Positions 1 to 12,300 of a DNA stretch of 64,000 bases are shown here, piece after piece (the first letter of the stretch is position 1; the number at the start of each line of letters is the position of its first letter). The notes under the pieces were generated by a model that did no database searches, was not told the origin of the DNA, and saw only the letters and a program-made list of their open reading frames with translations. The position numbers were made by a program, and so were the translations under genes. Origin of the DNA: Thereva unica (lineage: Eukaryota > Arthropoda > Insecta > Diptera > Therevidae); NCBI GenBank assembly GCA_949987705.1, contig OX465282.1, forward strand, positions 36,792,039 to 36,856,038, given 5' to 3'.

Positions 1-235
1 CTAGTGTTTATGGTTTTTGCGCTTTGCTTTCAGGTCCGACTGGATACGGCGTGAATTCGTGCTGTAAATTCACGGCTCGAGACTTAAACTCAGGTCTTCA
101 GGCCTGACGATAAATGTCCACACACAAAGATTTTTGTCAGTTGTCTTTGACTGTAGATACAGTTGGGGGCTGGGCAGGTGTGTGGTGATACTTGAAGGCA
201 CTTGGAGGCTTGAAGGCTTTATTCCTTCAAAGAGT
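1..235 (+). repeat. Interspersed repeat H, copy 1
   Basis: The stretch from GCGTGAATTCGTGC through GACGATAAATG and AAAGATTTTTGTCAGTT recurs, diverged, at about 25150-25400 in the same orientation. No termini or coding capacity are visible, and the family is unknown. The left edge is cut by the window. Confidence 0.55.
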
Positions 236-583
236 TTGCCAAACTGCAATACACACAGTGAGACTAGTTGCAAAAACTCGAAGCCCCGCCCCCATCAAAT
301 TAAAGGCCTCCATACACGGTCAAATTGGACGTACATACATCCAGATTTTTATCAAACCCATAAGCGTAACAAGTTTTGATCGGCCGACCGGTCCACAATC
401 GATAGTTTTGGTTGTACATCCACCCTTTAAATGATTTTGATTTATCCCAACTGAAACCCTAACTGTCAAATCAGTTTGCCAACTGCCCACACACGCTGCG
501 AGTCAGTGCCAACACCACTAAGTTTGGGCAACTAGTTGGCCCGTGGATGGCCCTATTAGGCTGCTTTCTGTCGTCATCATCGC
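236..583. other. 5' flank, nothing recognised
   Basis: No gene, repeat partner or motif can be supported here. It ends in the sequence that became the hAT target site at 576-583. Confidence 0.5.
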
Positions 584-2604
584 CAGTGTTGGTTGCCAGA
601 TCAGGGGAATCTCCCCAAAATCTAAGGGAATTTTAGCTCCACAGGGGAATTTCAGGGGAGAAAACCTGTCAGGGGAATGCAATTTTACGTATATTCTTGA
701 TTTAATGTAGTCAACTTACGCTCCACAATAGTTGAAAATAATTAACAGAAGCACCTTCAGCGTATTTCCTTTTCGTAACTTTTTGACGTGTCGGTCGTAT
801 TTCTCGACTATGGATATGATATTAATGAATTTATTAAAAATCGTGATCCGAATATTTTGTTTTCAGTAAAATAACCATGCAGAAATTTTTTGATCAAAAT
901 AAAGGGAAAATGCCCAAAAAGGTACCAAAGAATAGCTTTCGTTAATAATAGAGTTAACCCTTCTAATACAGAAGGCGCACTTCTCAGCTAAGCCAAGAAA
1001 TGTTTACCTACTCAGCACACTCTAGCGCTGAGATCAGGCTCACAACGAAGCAAGCAAACATAAAATTAGTAAAATTAAAAACATCCAAATTAACATGTAA
1101 TCCACGCAAGCAACAGGAAACATAAGCGATCACGTGAGATGTAAAAGATTCCTTTAAGGACATCTTTACAAATGCTCACGCTAAAGACATTAATATTATT
1201 GTTAACATTAACGAACATGCGATTGACAAGTTCAAATCTGCTGTAATTCGTGTTAGAGGAGTTGATTTGTAAAATAGGTGGACCTCACAGATTATAACGA
1301 CTCTCTCTAAACGGCACACGGCGACCTAGACAACCTGAATCGACTTGATAAGGAGCGGATGAACAAATACAACATCGGCCACCTCACGACGCTTGTGAAG
1401 ATAGCTTAAGTTGAGTAATTTAAGCCGAGATTTAGAGAGAATCAGCATTTTCACTCTCACAGTTTCAGCGTAGATAAAATCCAACATAAAATATTTGAAC
1501 TTGGAAATCAAAAAAATTTATAACGATGTTGATGAAATTCTCAAGGGATGGAACCTTCTTCATAGTTTTGAAATACAAAATGTACTACATAATACAGAGA
1601 CGAGTTCTGGGTGAAAGCTCTGGAAGTAATAGATGCTGGGGATGAGCAAGGGCGGCGCTTTCATAGGTGCGAATGATACACGTGAACCACACATTTGGAC
1701 GGAGAGCAATTTCAGAAACCTTTATTCAAAAAATTAAAGAAGTGTTTCCGTGACTTTATTTTCATCTATTAAAGGAATTGTGTATTTCTCAACTGTCCTT
1801 CACTGCGATCAAAAAATTAAAAGGAAATGGGGCGCAATATAGCATATGGCACCGGGTGCGAAAACCCCAAGCGCCAGCCCTGGGGATGAGCCTACATATA
1901 AGCGTATTTGCAACCTTGCAACCGCTTTGTTGTCGCTGCAATTTTCAAATACCTCAGTTGAGAGGGAATTTTCCATTGCAAACATTGTTAAAGATAAGCT
2001 GTGCAATAGAATTTCAATAATGACTGGATGCAACCATGCGAATACGGTTCGTTTTAACGCGAAAAACGTATAGCTTTGAGCCGTCGATAAGGATGATGAA
2101 TCTGTTTTCTTCCGAAAATGTTTTCAAAAGTAATGATTTTGTTGTCGAAATCCTCGGCGAAATTTATCAAAATATTCATTGAAAAGGCTATACATGTATA
2201 GCGTGTATCTCTTGAAACAGGTCATTTGATTTAATGTTAGAAAGATCCGACCTTTTCCAATGTCAAATTTAGTGACCGGTATCAATAGATACACTTGGTA
2301 TATTCGATGACTGCTTCAGCTAACTCTAGAGCAGAAGAAATCAACAATTTGCGTTTATTGAGCGCTTTTCTGATGTCAAAATTTGTGCTTTACTCATGGA
2401 AATAAGGTATAGGGTTACAAAAATATGGTGATATGTAAAACTCGATCTTTGTAAAGTTCTGACCTTATTACTCAAAAGGGATAAACATTTCGAACTATAT
2501 TTTCTAGTATCCTCCTTTAGGGGAGAAGTAACGAGTTTTAGGGGAATATAGAGCTATTTCTGGGGTACTCAGGGGAGGAACACACTAATTAGCTGGCGAC
2601 ACTG
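584..2604 (+). mobile_element. hAT DNA transposon, decayed
   Basis: The element starts CAGTGTTGG and ends GGCGACACTG, hAT-type terminal inverted repeats. It is flanked by a perfect 8-bp duplication ATCATCGC (576-583 and 2605-2612), the duplication length diagnostic of hAT. Just inside both ends lie G-rich AGGGGA repeats (603-690 and about 2515-2577, same strand). The one recognisable coding remnant is a transposase C-terminal dimerisation domain. At 2021 bp it is shorter than an active hAT. It lies upstream of DPP4 exon 1. Confidence 0.88.
1846..2073 (+). pseudogene. hAT transposase C-terminal (dimerisation) remnant
   Basis: The frame contains LATALLSLQFSNTSVEREFS followed by IANIVKDKLCNRIS. 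This matches the hAT C-terminal pattern 'L---VLSLP-SNA-VER-FS---IK-KLRNR'. No DDE-core or BED zinc finger is readable upstream, where the reading frames are broken. It lies inside the hAT element and ends about 530 bp before its right end. Confidence 0.75.
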
Positions 2605-2612
2605 ATCATCGC

Positions 2613-3156
2613 CTGCTTTCTAACAAAATTTATTTTACCAAAAAGCCGCTATGAAAATATATTTTAGAGTAGTCTGTCTTTAATTTTTTAAGTCTTTTTA
2701 AAATTGTATATGCAATTAATTCTATTAAAACATCCAAACTTAGTAAATGATGAATTTTGTTTTGTTAAATTACCATTTGCTTCCATTGTAGAAATAATGA
2801 AGTCCTTAAAATATTGTTTCAAATTTGGAATTGTTTCCGTTTTTTGTATTTACTCAGAATTTTTCATTCCCACTTTTTATTTTTTATTTAAAAGGCGAGT
2901 TTTAGCAAATTTATAATTTGAGCTTAAATAACATAAAAACGGGCTTCAAGATTCTTTTCAAGTGTAGTTCGAATATCACTTATGAATTCGACCAATTTAA
3001 GCAGTTTAATTGTCGTTGTGTAGCAATTAGTTAAAAAGCTATTAAGTTATACAGAGAAGAGAGCAATTGTTTTTCTGCCAACATGTAGCATTTTTATTAT
3101 AATTTCTAATTAAATTTAGTCCAGATTAGATTGGAATACTAGAACTTCGCAGGGTG
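2613..3156. other. DPP4 5' flank, AT-rich, nothing recognised
   Basis: No repeat partner or coding signal is seen. By position it is the most likely place for the DPP4 promoter. Confidence 0.4.
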
Positions 3157-3163
3157 TATAAAT
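3157..3163 (+). promoter_or_regulatory. Candidate TATA box for DPP4
   Basis: TATAAAT lies 121 nt before the proposed start codon, leaving room for a 5' UTR of roughly 95 nt. No clear initiator is visible, and AT-rich DNA makes chance matches common, so this is only a candidate. Confidence 0.2.
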
Positions 3164-3283
3164 GTTACTCTAGACAAGCTTTGTTAAATTCTTTGTCTTG
3201 TAAATTAAAAAGCACATAGTGCGAGCTCAAATTAATTAAATATAAGATAAATTTTTAATCTAGGAAATTGAAAAGAAATTACG

Positions 3284-3331
3284 ATGCCAACAAATAATGG
3301 AGCATCAGCTGAAATTGCCCAGAGCGATCAG
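3284..3331 (+). CDS. DPP4: DPP4 exon 1 (start codon, cytoplasmic tail)
   Basis: Sixteen codons (MPTNNGASAEIAQSDQ) run from an ATG to a consensus donor GTGAGTAAG at 3332. The exon ends in phase 0, matching the phase-0 start of exon 2, which opens with ELVDSKK and has no in-frame ATG before its membrane helix. A short first coding exon encoding a cytoplasmic tail far upstream is plausible for insect DPP4 genes. The 28.4-kb distance means another first exon within intron 1 cannot be excluded. Confidence 0.6.
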
Positions 3332-6300
3332 GTGAGTAAGCATTTTTTTTTTGTCAAATCTATGATGAATGATAATATCATTAAATTATATTTTTATATC
3401 GCAAGTAGGGTGCTCGCCAAACTTTCAGAATAATGCAGTAATGTAGTTTTCATGTAGCAATGTATACTTTTGGTCATACTATCAAAATGAGAATATAAAT
3501 TTTTAGTCGGTTTTAGCCCATGTATTTGCGTATGTCTTTACATAAAAGAGTAATTCTTTAAAGTTTTTTTAAATTTTATTTATATTAATAGAAATAGTTC
3601 AATGTTGAATCGACAATTTCAAAATAAAATAGCTGCGCTGGCTGCAACAGTTGCCTTCAAATTCTATGACATACTTACCACCTCAAGACCCCCCACTAAA
3701 CGCTTCAATCTATGTGAAATCGTAATTTCTCCTAGATTAGAAAAATTAGAATATCACGCTCTCCCATCATTTTATTCTTCTTTCTTTCTTTAAGCTCCTC
3801 TAATTCCTCATGGGACACAAGGCGGAAACAGTTGCCCTCCAGCGGACTCTATTTTGCGCGACAGCTCTCAGCTCCGACCAGGATCTCTCAGTAGCTTCTG
3901 CTAGTAGGGTTCTCCTCCACGTTGTTCTAAGTCTTCCTACTCGACGGGATTCTTGCGGATTCCAGTCAAGGGCCTGTTTACCGAGATTTTCGTTTTCGCG
4001 TCGCAAGGTATGGCCAACCCAATTCCATTTCCTTCGCCTGATTTGGTCGTCTATCCTGTCTTGGCCGGCACGGCGCTATAGTTCTTCGTTTAAAATCCTA
4101 TCTTGCCAGCGGATTTTTAGGAAACGACGCAGGCATCTGTTAATGAAGACTTGTAGGCCCCCGTGATGAATTGGGTGACTTTCCAAGTTTCGCAACCGTA
4201 CAAAAGAACTGCCTTGACATTGGAGTCGAACAGTCGAAATTTGGTGTTAGTGGAGATCTCCGTTGATCTCCATATGCGGGACAGGTATGTATATGCACCC
4301 CGTGCTTTATTTATTCTGAAACTGACGTCTTCTTCTTCCCCACCATTTTCGGTAATAATACTACCAAGGTAGCAGAATTTATCTACCAGTTCCACGTCAC
4401 GGTTATTCAGCGCTGTCACTTCGATGCTGTTTGCATTTCTTCTTTAGTTTTAGTCGGATTTAGCCTTAAGCCTGCTGGACTACTTTCTGTTGCCAAATTG
4501 TTTAAAATGTTTTTGAGGTCCTGGTCCTGGTGGGCCAGCAAACAGATATCATCTGCGTAGTCGAGATCCTTAAGGCGGTCTATCAAACCCCATTGTATGC
4601 CGCCTGTTCTACTATCTAGTGCGCCGACAAGGATGTCATTTATTACTATAAGAAATAGTAATGGCGAAAGTAGGCATCCTTGTCGTACTCCTGAGCTCAC
4701 CTCAAAGCTGTCGGATAATTATCCATTATGGAGATGTCTGCATTTGGAATTGTTATATAGGGCTTTTATCAATTCTATTATTTTATCAGGCAGTCCACGT
4801 CGCGACGCCGTCGTAGTGTCTGCCATATAAAGCTCCTATTAAGCGAGTCGAACGCTTTCTCATAGTCTACGAAAGCAAGGTAAAGGGGGGATCGGAATTC
4901 AGTAGACTGCTCCACTATTATTCTCAAAGTGTTAATATGATCAATACAGGAGCGGCCCTTCCTGAATCCGGCCTGCTGCCTCCTAAGCGTACGGTCTACT
5001 GCCTCACTTATCCTAGATAGTAATATATGGGGCAAAATTTTGCCCACTGTAGATAATAAACAGATGCCTCTCCAGTTGTCGCATATTGTTAGGCCCCTTT
5101 TTCCCTCGCTGTCGCACTCCATGGGCCCTATTCTGATTCTCACTTTGACGGCGAGTGACAACCCAAGACACAATTTTACATTACACTTTTTATTTGAAAA
5201 TGTGTCTTGGATTGTCACTCGCCGTGAAAGTGAGAATCAGAATAGGGCCATACATGTCTTACCGCAGGGAACTTTCCGAGCAGGCTCATCTTCACTATGC
5301 CGATTTATACTACACCTTATTTTATTTGGGATTTGGGGATAAACTCATTTTACGTATAAACGGTATGCCATACAAAATTGTGAGCTTTACCCACACAAAC
5401 TTAATGGAATATGTATACGAAAACTGTTTATTTTAAAATATTATGCAAACGTCAAAATTAATTTTTGGATATGGAAAATTTCTATTAGATCCAAAGATTT
5501 TTAAGGAAAAAGGTTTTATATACAATTTATTTGTAGTGAAATTGAAAAAAGAGCTCCTTTGTGCAGTTTTAAAATGTGCGGATTCAGTTTAAAATAGTGG
5601 TTGTTTATGGCATAATGTTCAGAGATTTATGCGGGGATGTAGACATGCCATCCTTTTATGTTATGCTTTTTTCAGGTCATTAGTGCATAATAATTGAATA
5701 ATCACACCGTTTTTTTCTTGTGGTAAAGCGTGATTGTGACTAACCCGCATGCATGCCATGCCAATATATCCATCTCCCACTCCTCCGCGTAAAGATTTCG
5801 AATTTTAAATCTGCCACGGTCATCACTTATGGTTTTAGATATCTGTTACTGCTGCTACTCTTAATGATTGTAAAACTAATGTTTATTTACATATAGTTAA
5901 TTGAGGTGACATTAGCTGTAATGTTACCAAAAAATAAAACTATCTTCAATGTGTGATTTCATTTAATAATTTATGCATATCATAAGTGTTTGCAAATGGA
6001 GCCCTGGTTTACAAAATAGTTATTACTTTGTTTGTAAACAACTTCACACAACCACATTTCTTTAAGTTTGAATGTGTGAGAACATCATCATCCATCGCAT
6101 AACCTCACTTGTTTCTGAAAAATATGCAAACTTCGCATAAAACTAATTTCGCATAACCTCACTTATTTTTGAATTGTATGCAAACTTCACCGGTCATAAA
6201 ATTCAGTTGGAGCTCACAAGGGAAGTATACGAAGTGCGCAAGATCAAATATTCACCCATAACCTCACTAAATTTTAAATTGAATGGAAACTTCGCAAAAT

Positions 6301-9300
6301 TCACCCGCCAAAAAATTCAGTTTTGCCTAACAACGGAAATGTGCGAAGTGCGCAAGACCAAATATGCACCCACACAAACCCAATTCGAGGAAAACCGCAA
6401 TGCGCATGCCCCAATCCCAAATTGATCGGGAACAGAAAAATTTACCCCCTCCACCGTAAAAGCTCATTTATTCCGGATTATCTTTATCGTATATTCAGGC
6501 ATACTTATGCCCTGTCCACCCCAGCCTACCGAGCTTTATTTTCTCCACAACATCTATGTCGCGATAGGGCTCGTAGACCTCGTCCTTGTAGTCTCCGGAA
6601 TCGTCGTTCCTCGCATACGAGGTCAACAATGCTCCGAAGTATTTTCCTCTCAAACACGCCCAAGAGGTTTAAATGCTTTTTGCTAAGCACCCAAGTTTCG
6701 GATGCATACATATGTGAGAACCGGTAAGACCATAGTTTTATAGGTATAGTAAAAATTTAGACGTTATGGTTAGATACTTGGATTTAAAGAGCCTTGACAG
6801 ACTATATAGTAGCCTTGTTGGCTTTTAGCGGTCATGCGCGTATTTCTGGCTCCATGCTATTATCGTAAATGATTTTACCACTTGAAACTCGTGTGCCTTT
6901 ACTTTGATTGTGGGACCAATTTTAGGTGTTCTTGTAGACGAGACCACCATGTACTTTGTTTTGCTTTCGTTAATATGCAGTCCCAGATTTCCTGCCGCTT
7001 GCACAATCTGAGTGAAAGCTTTATCGTTGTTGTTGTTCTTCCAATGATGTCAATGTCGTCTGCGTAAGCCAGTAATTGGGTGGACTTTTGGAGGATTGTA
7101 CCCCTTGATGTCACGCCCGAATCGCGGATCACTTTCTCCAACGCCAGGTTGAAAAGAAGGCAGGCCATACCGTCCCCTTGTCGGAGTCCATTATAGATGT
7201 TGATTGGTCTGGAAAGTGTTCCGGATACCTTTACTTGGCTTGACACATTGGTCATGGTCAACCTACATAGTCTTGTCAGTTTGTTGGGGATGCCGAATTC
7301 TCTCATGGATTTGTAGAGTTCTACTCTGGCTATGCTATCATAGGCGGCTTTAAAGTCTATGAAGAGGTGTTGAATTAGTTTTGAAACTCTAGACATTTTT
7401 CCATAACCTGCCTCAAGGTGAAAATCTGATCAGTTGTTAATTTGCCTGGGCTGAAGCCACACTGGTAATGGCCTATGATGTTTCTGGCATATGGGGCCAT
7501 CCTGTTTTTTTAGGATAGCGGAGAATATCTTATACACGGTACTCAACAACGTTATACCGCGATAATTAGTGCACGCTGTGATATCTCCTTTTTTATGTAC
7601 CGGGCAGAGGATGCCTTTTCTCCAGTCTTCTGGCATCACCTGCTCCCATACTTGCACAATTAATTCATGAATGCGATGCTCGCAGCGGAGCTGGTTAAAT
7701 ATGGAGGGCCTACATTACACCAAGCGATTCATGAATTAATTGTGCAAGTATGGGAGCAGGTGATGTCAGAAGACTGGAGAAAAGGCATCCTCTGCCCGGT
7801 ACATAAAAAAGGAGATATCACAGCGTGCACTAATTATCGCGGTATAACTAACTTCTGATGGCTCTACTAACTTCTTCTATGCTTGGTGACGGCAGCATAT
7901 CATTATCATCAGATATTGGTGGAGCCTCCGAATCCTCAGTTAGCTCGCCATTTAGCAATTCATGAAAGTGCTCTTCCCATCGCCCCAAATGCTTTTAGGA
8001 TCGGTGATCAGATTCTCTTCGTGGTCCTTACAGTATGTGCAACGTGGTGTGAATTGCGTCATACTGCGGATTCCTACGCCTGGAGCGGCCGTCAAATCAG
8101 ACCTAGAAGTAATCAACCCACGGCCAAGAAGACAACCTTGAATACTATAATATGTAGTATGTATTTGCTTTGAATATTATCACAGGGTTTTGATCTAGCA
8201 GCAATCTTGTTCAGACGTTTTTCTTGAAGCGTTTTAATTTGTTACAAAGTTACGACTGTTTTTTAAAAAAGTGTAAGAAAAGCGGCATTTTTTGGGCTAT
8301 AATTATGTTTTATTGTTAATCGAACTTGAATAACTTTTTTTTAAATAACGTTATCAAATATCCGTCTTTTATTATTGTTCGAAGCAGATATGTACCAAAT
8401 TTCAAGTCAATCGAATAAAACTTGACGGAGAAAAACATGGTTGAATTTACCCCTTTTTCAGACTTTTTGTGATTAAAAATGGGTGGGAGGAATTTTTTTG
8501 GGGGGTTTTAATGAATTTTCTATTAAAGTCAATCAAGATGCACTAAATATCAAAAAATCACTTCAATCGGTTAAGTATTCTATATCGATTCTAGATATCG
8601 ATTTTTTCTCATTTTCTATGATTTTTTGGGCGCACCTCCCCTTAAAAGACTTTCTCTTGAACCAAGCAACTAATGTTTTGGATATAACGAAAACAAAATT
8701 GTCTCCGGATAAGCAATACTCATAGTCTTGGTTTTATTGTGGATGAAGATAAAAGTTGACTAGGAGTAAAAAAAATGTTCTTGGTTTGAGATACTTATTT
8801 TTCTAATTTAAGCAACTCAACTTCTTAGTCAAAGAATATCAAATTCTTAAAGCAAGCAAAATAATTTTCTTGGCGGCTGCTTTGAATAAGGACTCATTTT
8901 TTTTTTCTAATGATCATATGCCAGTGTGTGTTATATAAGTCTTAGCAAGAATTTTTTTATGGCGGGCTAACCGTTAACGAAATATAGTGCAAAGAAAGTG
9001 ATATTTAAAGTTTGAAGCACTATAACTCCGAACATATTGACTTTACAAAAAAAATTCTGAACAAAAAAGTTAAATCACTTATTTATCTACAAAAAAGATT
9101 ATATACATTTTTGTCGTTAAATGCATAATTTCTGAGATGTAGAATTAAACGCGCTTCCCTTCATTGTAAGTTAAGCATAAGGGTGGGGATGACGTCATTT
9201 TGTATTTAAGTTCATAAAAATATAAAATCATTTGGTAAAAAAAATCGCGTGCGGTATTTTTCGCATTACGAAGGCCTTTTTTCGACCTACATATTTACTG

Positions 9301-12300
9301 GACTACAAGAACAACTCGTCTGTGGAACAACCTTCCAAAGACAGTATTCCCGAACTCATACAGCATCCAAGAGTTCAAAGGCAAGGTTCATCGCCACTTA
9401 TTCCAACACCCCCTTGACTCCCCCTAACCTATTATGTCCTTCTCTCTATCTTTCGAGCTAAGCTTACTACTGGACATTGCCCCATGACCTAAACGACATG
9501 AAGTACTAGTAGTACAAAGGGTGACACCTGAGCTTAGACTATCACATAAAAAAAGAAGTTGTCTCCGCTGCATGTTGAACAAGTTGAATTCCAGAAGAGC
9601 TCTACTATTCAGCAACCGAAGGTTGAACCACAACCCCTTTTGCAATTGCAAAAATCATTTTGGTGTGTGTATGCGTGTATGTCTCACAATGTGTGAAAAG
9701 GTATCTTCTTCATCAGTGTTATATATGTATATGTACGTGTTTTGATAAAGTCTATAACGCTTCCGCAACTCCAGGGCTATTTGTTTCATTCGCTTTTTAC
9801 CCTTCCGAATCTCCTGACTGAGTCTGGTATTTAATGGCTTTATAATTTTCTGTAAGGGTATTTTGATTGCTAGAACAACTAGTTGGGATGTGGGTTTGAC
9901 CCCTTCGGTCCACACGATTAACTTCCCAGCACGACGAACGAAGATGGAACAAACTAACTTCTTACAAAATAGTTATACGTTTAGCACTAGTGGGAAATTG
10001 ACTAGTATCAGAACTGGTGACAAAGCAATCGAGAGAAGCTAGTTCAAATAACTATAATAGTTACAAACCCACAAGATTTTTCTAGAGAATTTGTTTTTCC
10101 TGAACGTTAGCAAACAAACATTTCCTCCGTATTCCGTCCGCTACACTAAAGTAGGTGTTCGAATTCATATTGAGCGTGTTGAAGCGTCGTCTCCGTTTAT
10201 AAACTGGGAAGCGAATGACTTCATTTGGAAATTCTTAAGCTTTCCGAAGATATTAGCAAAACTAATCAATGTAACTACTGGAAATCCCGGGATGAACCGC
10301 AATTTCCTGAAACTGTATCATGCGTAGAAAACAATTTCCCGTCTGATCCAAGGTTTGAAAAATTCGTGATATTTGTAAAGGGTAACGAAATTTTTGCATG
10401 ATTTTTAAAAGTTGTCGGATTTTGACAAGTGAGATTTCGTAGGAAGGCTATCGCTGTGCAGAACCCAAAAAAGTTCACTTTGTTTAGAACGGGTCTAATT
10501 CCATTGGGTTTATTAGATACATATTAGCAAAACTTATCTATTTAAGGTCTTTCTGACACTTAGCCTAAGTTTTTCCATTTAACCAAAAAAGGCTCGACGG
10601 AATGTTATGAAATTATTTTCAGGACTTTTTTTCGTTAATATTCTTCTCTCGCCACCTCAAAGAAGTCTATATAGTTTATAGTTCGCGCGGTATCGTGCAG
10701 ATACAAAATTCACGAACGTCGTTTAAACAAAAAAACGGTTCGACCGAATCTTATGAAAATCTTTTCAGATCATATTTTCTTTAATACTCTTCGAACAGCA
10801 CCTCAACTAAGTCGATATCTTTTATAGTTCGCCCGATGAGTGGAGGTACAAAAATCACTTATGTCATTTCAACCAAGAAACAGCTCGACCGAATATTATA
10901 AAAATCTTTTCAAATAATATTGTCGCTAATACGGTTCGAACGGCACCTCAAGTAACTCGATATCTTTTGTGGTTCGGGCGATATCGTTCACGTACAAAAA
11001 TCACTTATGTCGCTTCAACCAAAAAACGGCTCTACCAAATTTTATAAAAATCTTTTCAGATCATATTTCCGTTAATACGCTTCTAACGACACCTCAACGA
11101 AGTCGTTATCTTTTTTGGTTCGCGCGATATCGTGCAGGAAAAAATGACTACATACGTACGCACACACACACACCCACACACACACGCACACACATACTTC
11201 CACCCAAATTTTTGCTTAAAATGCTCTTGGGACCATGAAAAATGAAAATAATCGAAGTTTCAATTTCGATTTTCGGACTGATTACAATAACTTCCCTATA
11301 CTGGGAAGTTAAAAATATATAGGTTGAAGAAATCACAAAACTTTTTGCGACAGAACAGCAAAATCTTCAGATTTTCAAAGAGAACAAAAAGTTTTTTATA
11401 TCAAAGTAACGGTAAAAAGTTTTCCGTTACAATCGCTGGTCTCAGTTGAATACTCCTCCTGGTACTCGAATTAACACCTGCCCTGACGGCCCTTATTTGC
11501 TTTCCGATCACGTGTAGCAGTTTAAAGCACTCTGACAAAGGATCCTTACCCCTTACAACATTTGCCATGCTGCAAATTGTGGCAGTACTGGCAACCTGAT
11601 CAAATTTTAGTGAAAAAAAAACAAAATTTTGATTTTGACGACTCATAACTCTGGACACTGGCGGGTTGAAATCTTGACCTTTACAGTTTTAGATAGATGG
11701 GTAGATTGCTGCTTTATTCATGAAAATATCTAATAGAGTTACAAAAATACAGGGTAATATGTAAACCTCTATCAAAATAAATTCAAAACGCCCTAGTGGC
11801 TAAACCGTTACACCCCCCCCCCCCCCCCCCACCCATACGCTTTTTCGCGTTCCTCTATCCCAGACCTATCCACAGCCATTTCGACAGTGTTTCAACATTC
11901 CCAATGACACACCCTGTATTTCTTCAATGGGTGAAATTTCTTGGAAATCCAGAAGCTAGCCAGAGCCAAGTCAGCCAAATAGCAAGGTTGTGGAACGATA
12001 TAGATGATGCGACATGTCTGCAGCCCAAACGGCCTTTTAACATCTACTTGTTTCATCGACAAAGCGATAACGTCAACAACGTCTCTAATTGTTAATCGAC
12101 GATTTTGGTGCACCAAATACTTGACTTCCTTAAGGTGGTGTAAACGAGTAGACGTCGATGAATGTCCAGGACGATCATCGTCTTCAACGGGTTCTTTGCC
12201 TTTGTTGAACTTATAAAAAGCATTTCGGAAGCTGAAATACTATTTTTAAAGCAAAATTTAATGCAACTTTAATTAGCTGAAATGTTTCACTAACTTTAAA

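Noticed and set aside
11157..11194. CA microsatellite as an independent feature
   Set aside because: It occurs at the same place in most family A copies (also 22209, 28139, 38264, 50000), so it is part of the element.
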